The notes beneath the pieces are model-generated. The model was not told the origin of the DNA and searched no databases. It saw nothing but the letters and a program-made list of their open reading frames with translations. From contig NZ_VWPI01000013.1 in the NCBI RefSeq assembly GCF_015155755.1, positions 1 to 32,546 of the forward strand: DNA of 32,546 bases. The letters are read 5' to 3'. Shown piece after piece: positions 27,004 to 32,546 of the stretch. Both the position numbers and the translations under genes were made by a program. Within the stretch, counting starts at the first letter, position 1; the number at the start of each line of letters is the position of its first letter. The stretch is from Komagataeibacter sp. FXV3 (GTDB lineage: Bacteria > Pseudomonadota > Alphaproteobacteria > Acetobacterales > Acetobacteraceae).

Positions 27004-28146
27004 ATGGAATTTTCAGGCATTGATGACCTGTGTCAGATGGCCAACCGTCGCCTGCCACGCCTGTTTCGTGATTATGTGAACGGGGGCGCGCATGGTGAAG
27101 TCACCGTGCGCGCGAACCGACAGGCCTTTCTTGAGTGGAAAATCATTCCGCGCTGCCTGCGCGATGTATCGCAGGTGGATATCGGGTCCACGTGGCTGGG
27201 CAGGTCCCGTGGGGCACCGTTCATGCTGGGGCCGGTCGGTTTCGCAGGCATGATGCATGCCGGTGGGGATGTCATGGCGGCGCAGGCTGCGGCGCGGGCA
27301 GGTATTCCGTTGGCCGTTTCCACCTTCTCCATCGCTTCCATGGAAAAACTGTCCCGTGTGCCGGGCGTGGACCTGCTGGCGCAGATCTATGTCTTCAGGG
27401 ATCGCGACCTGACGCGTGACATGCTGCGTCGTGCGCATGCATGCGGAATAGATGGCATTATCCTGACGGTGGATACTGCCATTACGCCCATGCGGGCGCG
27501 TGATGTCCGCAACGGGTTCCGGCGCATGACGCGTCCTTCGGTTGCCCAGCTTCTTTCGATGGCTGGCAGGCCAGGATGGAGCCTGCGCATGCTGATGGCA
27601 GGAAAAGCCCGCATCGGCAATCTCGCCCCTTATGGCATGGGCCGGAACCTGCTGGAGGAGGCGCGCAATGCTGCCGCTGAAATCGACCCCTCCCTGACAT
27701 GGCAGGATCTGGCATGGCTCCGTAAGGAATGGGGTGGCAGGCTGATCGTCAAGGGCGTGATGGATGCGGCCGATGCCCGCCTGTGCGTGGACAACGGGGC
27801 GGATGCGCTGATTGTCTCCAATCATGGTGGGCGGCAGATGGATCCATCGCCCGCAACACTGTCCGTATTGCCGGAAATTGTGGAAGCCGTCGCGGATCGG
27901 TGCGAGGTCGTGCTGGATAGTGGCGTGCGGCAGGGGGGCGATATTGTCACCGCGCTGGCGCTGGGCGCGTCCGGGGTGGCGTTGGGCCGCCCGTGGGCAT
28001 GGGCGCTGGCGGCGGGCGGACGGGAGGGCATGGACGCCCTGACAACTGGCCTGTCGGGTGAAGTGCGCGATGTCATGGGACTGGCCGGGGTTCGCAATAT
28101 GGCCGAACTGGTGGCCCAACGGAAGCAGGTGCTGCGTCGGGCCTGA
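27004..28146 (+). CDS. FMN-dependent L-2-hydroxyacid dehydrogenase (LldD/mandelate dehydrogenase family)
   Basis: The 380-residue protein has the glycolate oxidase/L-lactate dehydrogenase fold. Visible catalytic and FMN residues are Tyr24 (FRDYVNGGA), Tyr129 (QIYVFRD), Asp157 (LTVDTA), Lys250 (IVKGV), His274 and Arg277 in SNHGGRQMD, and a DSGVRQGGDI phosphate loop. Such enzymes oxidise L-2-hydroxy acids to 2-oxo acids and feed electrons to quinones or oxygen. GGAG is before the ATG. It follows hutH after 97 bases and converges on hutC with a 9-base gap. Given the D-specific partner and aminotransferase on the other strand, L-imidazolelactate is my favoured substrate (inference); L-lactate or mandelate remain possible. 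Confidence 0.9.
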   Translation: MEFSGIDDLCQMANRRLPRLFRDYVNGGAHGEVTVRANRQAFLEWKIIPRCLRDVSQVDIGSTWLGRSRGAPFMLGPVGFAGMMHAGGDVMAAQAAARAGIPLAVSTFSIASMEKLSRVPGVDLLAQIYVFRDRDLTRDMLRRAHACGIDGIILTVDTAITPMRARDVRNGFRRMTRPSVAQLLSMAGRPGWSLRMLMAGKARIGNLAPYGMGRNLLEEARNAAAEIDPSLTWQDLAWLRKEWGGRLIVKGVMDAADARLCVDNGADALIVSNHGGRQMDPSPATLSVLPEIVEAVADRCEVVLDSGVRQGGDIVTALALGASGVALGRPWAWALAAGGREGMDALTTGLSGEVRDVMGLAGVRNMAELVAQRKQVLRRA

Positions 28147-28155
28147 CAATTTCCC

Positions 28156-28881
28156 TTACATATACTGGCGGCCACCCAGACTGTACCGGCTGCCGGGGTA
28201 GGTGAAGATGCCTTTCATCACGATCCTGTCCTGCACCCATGTGCGGCGGACCAGTTGCAGACAGGCTTCCGGCGTTTCCAGTTCCAGCAGGTGCTGGAGT
28301 TCCTGCGACGGGGTGATGGCGAAAATCACGTGTTCGATTTCATCCGGTCCGGCAATATGGTACAGGTGCCGGTGTGGATGCGCGATGGAAAAATCCTGAT
28401 TCAGGTAATCCGGCGCAAAGTGTGGTGAAACATAACGCTCTTCCACCTGCAGGGGCGTATCGTCCTCATAATGCACGATTACGGAATGAAACAGCTTGCT
28501 GCCCGGACGCTGGTCGAACGACATGGCCAGGTCAACATCGGCCCGCGCCGTGTCCAGCGTGATGACGCGGGAGCGGTGGGTATGGCCGCTGGCAATAATA
28601 TCATCAGCAATATCATGTAACTGCAGCAGTTCGGCGCGTGGGGCAGGGCGGGCGACGAAGGTGCCGACACCCTGCGCGCGCGTGACCATTCCTTCCGTCA
28701 TCAGTTCACGCAGGGCGCGATGTACCGTCATGCGCGATACGCCGGTAATTTCCACCAGTTCACTTTCGGATGGCAGGCGCTGGCCCACCTTCCACTCTCC
28801 CCGCTTTATGCGTGCCGTGATATACTGCTTGACCTGTTCATAGCGAGTGATTGCCTGAGTTTCAGCAATACCTGTAGCCAT
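28156..28881 (-). CDS. hutC: Histidine utilisation repressor HutC (GntR/HutC family)
   Basis: The 241-residue protein has an N-terminal GntR winged helix (RYEQVKQYITARIKRGEW, RLPSESELVEITGVSRMTVHRALRELM) and a C-terminal UTRA effector domain with PLQVEERYVSPHFAPDYL, FSIAHPHRHLYHI and a final FTYPGSRYSLGGRQ block. HutC binds urocanate and represses hut genes. The last block is typical of HutC within the GntR family. It ends nine bases before the convergent FMN dehydrogenase gene and is the last gene of the operon hisC-like, FAD dehydrogenase, hutD, hutC. The ribosome binding site is poor. It probably recognises the TGTA-N2-TACA boxes listed here, including one in its own operon promoter. Confidence 0.94.
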   Translation of the reverse strand: MATGIAETQAITRYEQVKQYITARIKRGEWKVGQRLPSESELVEITGVSRMTVHRALRELMTEGMVTRAQGVGTFVARPAPRAELLQLHDIADDIIASGHTHRSRVITLDTARADVDLAMSFDQRPGSKLFHSVIVHYEDDTPLQVEERYVSPHFAPDYLNQDFSIAHPHRHLYHIAGPDEIEHVIFAITPSQELQHLLELETPEACLQLVRRTWVQDRIVMKGIFTYPGSRYSLGGRQYM

Positions 28882-28965
28882 ATTACAGCACTCAATTCAT
28901 GGTCTATGGCAGCCTGCGGGGCGCCGGATGGAAAAGAAATGATCAGGCATCATTTAAACATAGTC

Positions 28966-29523
28966 TTACATACATGATGAGGCAACGTAACACAACGCGG
29001 ATTGCTGGTCCTGACCGGGCAAGGGCGCAATATACCGTATTCTGCCATGTATGATTTCGCCTGTCGTAACATGGTGGACCGTATTACTGGCGCAGGTTGC
29101 GCGCCACGAACCGCGCACGGGAACAATAACGGCATCCGCTTCTGCATTGGGAAAGAACGTTGTCGTTACCGACCGGATCGCGGCATCGGGGAACCTGTCA
29201 GGCGCAAACATGATGTTCAGTACGGAAACTGCACCTTCATCCAACCGGCACGTAAGGGGAAGCATGCCAGAAAACGACAGGACCGCACCCACACGTTCCA
29301 GCCGCATGCATTCACGTGTGGGCAGGATCAGTTCCAGCCCGGCACCGGACAGCAGCGCCTGCTGGCGCCGCATGTCGGGATAGGCGGAAAAGGAACATGA
29401 CCGGTCAATGGTCGCGATACTGACCCGCCAGCCGGGAGATTCCGTAACGGGCCGGGTTATGCCCTGCCCATTTTTCCATGGGCGGGCAGGCAGTCTCCGG
29501 ATGGAAGATATCCGCAATATCAC
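28966..29523 (-). CDS. hutD: HutD family protein
   Basis: The 185-residue protein is a HutD family member, a cupin-like protein near hutC in many Proteobacteria. The N-terminal PWKNGQGITR (Trp16 to Arg23) and WRVSIATIDRSCSFSAYPDM match the family pattern. In Pseudomonas fluorescens HutD is thought to limit hut activity, by a mechanism that is not settled (from memory). Its ATG overlaps the stop of the FAD dehydrogenase gene (ATGA), and it lies 84 bases before hutC. A weak HutC-like sequence, CTTACATACA, covers its stop codon at 28965-28974. Confidence 0.85.
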   Translation of the reverse strand: MILRISSIRRLPARPWKNGQGITRPVTESPGWRVSIATIDRSCSFSAYPDMRRQQALLSGAGLELILPTRECMRLERVGAVLSFSGMLPLTCRLDEGAVSVLNIMFAPDRFPDAAIRSVTTTFFPNAEADAVIVPVRGSWRATCASNTVHHVTTGEIIHGRIRYIAPLPGQDQQSALCYVASSCM

Positions 29524-30917
29524 GGGCTGACTGCCGCAGGCAGCAGCATGCCGGGATTAAGGATATTGCGCGGGTCCAGCGCCCGCTTGATTGCGTGCAT
29601 GACCATAATCGCGTCGTTGCCGTGCTGGTTGTGCATGAACATCTGCTTGGCAATGCCAATGCCGTGTTCTCCGCTTATGGAACCCCCAAGGTCAAGGGCG
29701 CGCTGGATGATCTTGTGATCAAGCGCCTGTGCGCGCGCCCATCCGTCCGGTTCTGGCGGGATCAGGATGACAGTATGGAAATTGCCGTCCCCCACATGGC
29801 CAACAATGGGGGCGACCAGACCGGATTCCTCAATGTCCTGCTTGGCCAGTGTAATCATGTCGGTCATGGCGGAAATCGGCACGACCGCGTCGGTAGTCAT
29901 GCCCTTGTGCCCCTGTCGGTAGGCCATGCAGGCCCAGAAGGCGTCATGACGGGCTTTCCATAACCGGGTGCGTTCCTCCGGGCTGGCGGATGCCCGGAAT
30001 GACAGCCCGTTATGGTATTCGGTGATTTCGCGCAGCAGGTCCGCCTGTTCCGTGACCGATGCCGGGGATGCATGCAGTTCAAAGAACAGGGTGGGCAGGG
30101 GACGATATCCTTCCAGTGATGAATATCTGATGCAGGCATCCATCTGCACGTCATCCAGCAGTTCCAGCCGCCCAATGGGCAGGCCGGCCTGAATGATGGA
30201 GGTGGCCGTGTCTACGGCATCCGCCAGTGTGCTGAACTGGCAGGTCGCCCCTAGAATGGTTTCAGGCAACGGATGCAGGCGGGCCTGGATTTCCGTAATG
30301 ATGCCCAGCGTGCCTTCCGATCCGATCAGCAGGCCGGTCAGGTCATACCCGGTCGCGGATTTGCGGACATTGCCCCCCGTCTGGATGATTTTGCCATCCG
30401 CCATCACGGCGGTCAGGCCCAGCACGTTCTCGCGCATCGTGCCATAGCGTACGGCCCCCGTGCCGGACGCACGGGTGGCGCACATGCCACCCAGCGTTGC
30501 TTCCCCACCGGGGTCCACGGCAAAAAACAGCCCGTCGCTGCGCAGCAGGTCATTCAGCTGCTGGCGCGTCACCCCGGCCTGCACCCGGCAGCTGAGATCC
30601 TGCGGACGGATGTCGGGAATGGCGTTCATCTGCGACAGGTCAAGACTGACGCCGCCTTTCGTCGCGGTCAGCTGCCCTTCCAGGGATGTTCCCCCGCCAA
30701 AGGGAATGACCGGCAGGTACAGGTCATGACAGACAGAAACGATGGCCGCGACTTCTTCCGTCGTCCGGGCAAATACCACCACATCTGGCTGTGTGGCCGG
30801 GTCGGGGGATTGCCAGCCTTCGCCATGCGCATGATGCTGCCGGACCGTCGCATTGGTGGAAATCCTGTTCCCCACCAGGGGCTGGATGCGTGCGATGAAG
30901 GTCTCAATGGCTGTCAT
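29520..30917 (-). CDS. FAD-linked D-2-hydroxyacid dehydrogenase (D-lactate dehydrogenase/GlcD family)
   Basis: This 465-residue protein has an N-terminal FAD-binding domain ([12 protein letters not shown] near 72, [25 protein letters not shown] near 135-158 in parts) and a C-terminal FAD oxidase domain with [10 protein letters not shown] and SGEHGIG. It belongs to the VAO family with D-lactate and 2-hydroxyglutarate dehydrogenases, which oxidise D-2-hydroxy acids to 2-oxo acids. The start at 30917 overlaps the end of the hisC-like gene by 14 bases and its end overlaps hutD, so all four genes are one operon. In that setting D-imidazolelactate to imidazolepyruvate is the favoured reaction (inference); D-lactate is the default alternative. 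Confidence 0.88.
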   Translation of the reverse strand: MTAIETFIARIQPLVGNRISTNATVRQHHAHGEGWQSPDPATQPDVVVFARTTEEVAAIVSVCHDLYLPVIPFGGGTSLEGQLTATKGGVSLDLSQMNAIPDIRPQDLSCRVQAGVTRQQLNDLLRSDGLFFAVDPGGEATLGGMCATRASGTGAVRYGTMRENVLGLTAVMADGKIIQTGGNVRKSATGYDLTGLLIGSEGTLGIITEIQARLHPLPETILGATCQFSTLADAVDTATSIIQAGLPIGRLELLDDVQMDACIRYSSLEGYRPLPTLFFELHASPASVTEQADLLREITEYHNGLSFRASASPEERTRLWKARHDAFWACMAYRQGHKGMTTDAVVPISAMTDMITLAKQDIEESGLVAPIVGHVGDGNFHTVILIPPEPDGWARAQALDHKIIQRALDLGGSISGEHGIGIAKQMFMHNQHGNDAIMVMHAIKRALDPRNILNPGMLLPAAVSP

Positions 30918-32058
30918 CGGTCTGTCCCGTTTCAATGGAGAGGGCACGGAGGAAACGGTCATTATCCGCGGGCAGGCCAACGCTGACGCGCAGGCATGTT
31001 TCGAATCCTTTTTCACGCCAGGGTTTGATGATGACGCCATGTCGCAGCAGACGTTCCGCAAGGGCGGAAGCGTTCTGACCGACGTCAAGGAATATGAAGT
31101 TGGTATGCGACGGCACGGGGGCATAACCCTGTCGCGTCAGTTCATTCATGAAGCGTGCGCGTTCCGCCACGGTTGTTGCGACGCTGTCGTGCATGTGCGT
31201 CCTGTCGTGCAGGCATGCCAGCGCCATGTCCTGTGCCGCCATGTTGGTGTTGAACGGATCACGCACCTTGTTCAGGGTGCCGATGACGCTGGTATCGGAT
31301 GCCAGCGCGTAGCCAATCCTCAGACCGGCAAGGGCATAGGCCTTGGAAAACGTGCGCAGCACCAGCCATGGCCGTGCCTGCCGGGGCAGGATTTTCGTGG
31401 CGTCGGGATAATCCGGGCTGCCAAGGGCGTATTCGTAATAGGCCTCGTCAATGACAATCAGGGTATCTTGCGGGCAGCATGCTACCAGTTCCAGTATGTC
31501 GGTTGCGTTCATCATGCAGCCGACCGGGTTGGAGGGATTGGAAAACATGAGGATTTTCAAGGGGGCGGCCTGAACTGCCTGCTTCATCGCCGGCAGGTCG
31601 AACTGACCTTCGGCGGTAATGGGAACCGCATCGACCCGTGCGCCCATCATTTCAGGCCATATCACATGCAGCCCGAAGGACGGCAGCACGGTCACGACCC
31701 GGTCGCCAGGAGAAAGATAGGCCTCGCAGATCAGGCGTATGATCTGTTCCGATCCATTGCCCAGCATGATGTGGTCCGCTGGCGTGTCTGTTGCCTGCGC
31801 CAGCGCATGTCGCAATGTCGATGCGGTTGCATCGGGGTAGCGGAATAGCTGGCGTGTCAGATTCTCCCACTGCTTCAGGGCGGCGGGAGAAGGACCATAG
31901 GGGTTTTCGTTGCTACCCAGTTTTGAAATATGGGATGCATTGTATTTCTGGCGTACCTCATCTTCCGACAAGCCTGCGTTATAGACGGGCAGGGCGGCAA
32001 CTTCGGGACGGGCGGGCACGCATATTGACCGGGTAGGCACGGAAGAAGAAGCTGCCAT
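30904..32058 (-). CDS. HisC-like PLP aminotransferase (fold type I)
   Basis: The 384-residue protein resembles histidinol-phosphate aminotransferase His[17 protein letters not shown] (44-60), [21 protein letters not shown] with Asn177, IDEAYYEY with Asp204 and Tyr207, and the PLP lysine Lys239 in [15 protein letters not shown]. Biosynthetic HisC transaminates imidazoleacetol phosphate, but relatives act on phenylalanine, tyrosine and imidazolepyruvate. It heads the operon with FAD dehydrogenase, hutD and hutC and has a perfect HutC box over its promoter, so a catabolic role is likelier than histidine synthesis. Transamination between imidazolepyruvate and histidine would close the scheme with the two 2-hydroxyacid dehydrogenases (inference). 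The ATG at 32058 has AAGG about 8 bases upstream; upstream in-frame ATGs lie in the operator region. Confidence 0.9.
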   Translation of the reverse strand: MAASSSVPTRSICVPARPEVAALPVYNAGLSEDEVRQKYNASHISKLGSNENPYGPSPAALKQWENLTRQLFRYPDATASTLRHALAQATDTPADHIMLGNGSEQIIRLICEAYLSPGDRVVTVLPSFGLHVIWPEMMGARVDAVPITAEGQFDLPAMKQAVQAAPLKILMFSNPSNPVGCMMNATDILELVACCPQDTLIVIDEAYYEYALGSPDYPDATKILPRQARPWLVLRTFSKAYALAGLRIGYALASDTSVIGTLNKVRDPFNTNMAAQDMALACLHDRTHMHDSVATTVAERARFMNELTRQGYAPVPSHTNFIFLDVGQNASALAERLLRHGVIIKPWREKGFETCLRVSVGLPADNDRFLRALSIETGQTDDSH

Positions 32059-32152
32059 GGAGATAGCCTTTTTCAATAAATTGCATCTACTTGTATATAC
32101 ATAGCGGTCATAGCGGTTGTTGTAAATATGCAACGAGCATCTGCCATCCCGC
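32059..32152 (-). promoter_or_regulatory. Promoter of the hisC-like/FAD-dehydrogenase/hutD/hutC operon
   Basis: On the minus strand TTTACA (32121-32126) and TATGTA (32098-32103) are spaced 17 bases apart, a good sigma-70 pair, 40-70 bases before the start codon. The rest of this 94-base stretch contains the HutC box and the ribosome binding site; no gene is seen. Confidence 0.55.
32090..32103. promoter_or_regulatory. HutC operator (perfect core)
   Basis: CTTGTATATACATA holds the perfect palindrome TGTATATACA at 32092-32101, overlapping the -10 of the minus-strand promoter. It is the best HutC box in the window and fits autoregulation of the operon that contains hutC. Confidence 0.65.
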
Positions 32153-32419
32153 TCACTGGGTCAATAACATGTGCGGATATGGTACCCGGACGGGCATGGG
32201 CCATGCGCAATGGACAGGTATGGCGAACCCTGTCCGCGCACCAGCATCCGCTTCGTCTTCCGGGTCGATATCGTCGTCATGCGCCGGGTCCCCATCATCG
32301 TCATCCGCTCCGGATGGTGGGGCGAGCGCTTCCGCGAAGGTGGCGTTCAGCGCTGCGACATCGACCTGGAAACGCGCAGCAGGATGCACCCAGATCCCCA
32401 GCCCGACATGGTCCATCAG
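32153..32419 (-). pseudogene. Truncated ORF next to IS21-type element, unrecognised
   Basis: An open frame runs from the IS boundary at about 32419 to a stop at 32153 (about 88 codons), with sequence such as LMDHVGLGIWVHPAARFQVD and AALNATFAEALAPPSGADDD, then a very acidic stretch. The frame enters from within the IS end without its own clear start or ribosome binding site, so it may be the tail of a gene cut by the insertion. The acidic run suggests a C-terminal tail. I do not recognise the family; it may also be non-coding. Confidence 0.3.
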
Positions 32420-32546
32420 TGTTGATTTTCACTGAGAACTGACCCGGGTAGGGCGGAAATTTTCATCGAGATTTGACCCATGCCTTCACACTCCCCGGCA
32501 GCATCTGCTGGGGGTTTGAGGAGTGATTGACATGGAGCTTCTGAGT
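32420..32546 (+). mobile_element. Left end of an IS21-family insertion sequence (partial)
   Basis: The end begins about TGTTGA at 32420. Two imperfect 20-base direct repeats (16 of 20 identical), TTTTCACTGAGAACTGACCC at 32426-32445 and TTTTCATCGAGATTTGACCC at 32460-32479, 34 bases apart, look like the multiple terminal transposase sites of IS21 elements. The istA start codon is at 32532. The element continues outside the window. Confidence 0.65.
32532..32546 (+). CDS. istA: Start of istA-like transposase (five codons, cut by window edge)
   Basis: ATG at 32532 opens MELLS, like the first residues of IstA transposases of this IS group. GAGGAG at 32517-32522 is a good ribosome binding site 9 bases before. 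Only five codons are visible, so this rests mainly on the IS end upstream. Confidence 0.45.

Noticed and set aside
27013-28149. A 378-codon open frame opposite the FMN dehydrogenase gene
   Set aside because: The plus-strand gene has all catalytic motifs in order, and the minus-strand translation has none; it is a shadow.

Overview
The window looks like chromosomal DNA of a GC-rich alphaproteobacterium, most likely an acetic acid bacterium (Komagataeibacter/Gluconacetobacter type). The reasons are the high GC content of the genes, AT-rich control regions, a TonB receptor, membrane-type dehydrogenases, and a cut amino-acid permease at the left edge whose N-terminus resembles permeases of that group. 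This placement is an inference; no rRNA, tRNA or CRISPR array was seen.

The theme is histidine utilisation (hut). All five steps from histidine to glutamate plus formate are encoded: hutH and hutU (23.7-26.9 kb), hutI (minus strand, 0.2-1.5 kb), and hutF plus hutG (1.6-3.8 kb). The route is the one through formylglutamate. The repressor hutC and hutD lie at 28.2-29.5 kb. The cluster is split: about 18-20 kb of accessory catabolic, transport and regulatory genes separate hutFG from hutUH.

Left block (1-9.9 kb): APC permease (cut) and hutI on the minus strand; hutF, hutG, a zinc alcohol dehydrogenase and an SDR form a plus-strand operon. It is followed by a catabolic-looking HisD paralogue with altered zinc ligands, an APH-fold kinase and an NCS1 permease. 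Middle block (9.9-17.3 kb): a YtcJ-type amidohydrolase, an M20 amidohydrolase, a LysR regulator, a DUF1028 protein, a flavin reductase, an HpaB-type monooxygenase and a RidA protein. Its composition recalls the Rut pyrimidine pathway (oxygenase, reductase, RidA, hydrolases, NCS1 transporter) but uses different enzyme families, so it may be an undescribed oxidative heterocycle-degradation pathway. Next come a TonB receptor (17.6-20.0 kb), a GMC oxidoreductase and a second NCS1 permease.

Right block (23.6-32.1 kb): hutU-hutH, an FMN 2-hydroxyacid dehydrogenase, and a converging minus-strand operon of HisC-like aminotransferase, FAD D-2-hydroxyacid dehydrogenase, hutD and hutC. I infer that both 2-hydroxyacid dehydrogenases and the aminotransferase convert L- and D-imidazolelactate through imidazolepyruvate to histidine, which then enters hut. 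TGTA-N2-TACA boxes, the likely HutC operator, occur before hisC-like (perfect, over the -10), before the TonB receptor, between hutI and hutF, and in weaker form before hutU and hisD-like. They would tie the pieces into one regulon. The right edge holds the left end of an IS21-family element beside a truncated ORF.
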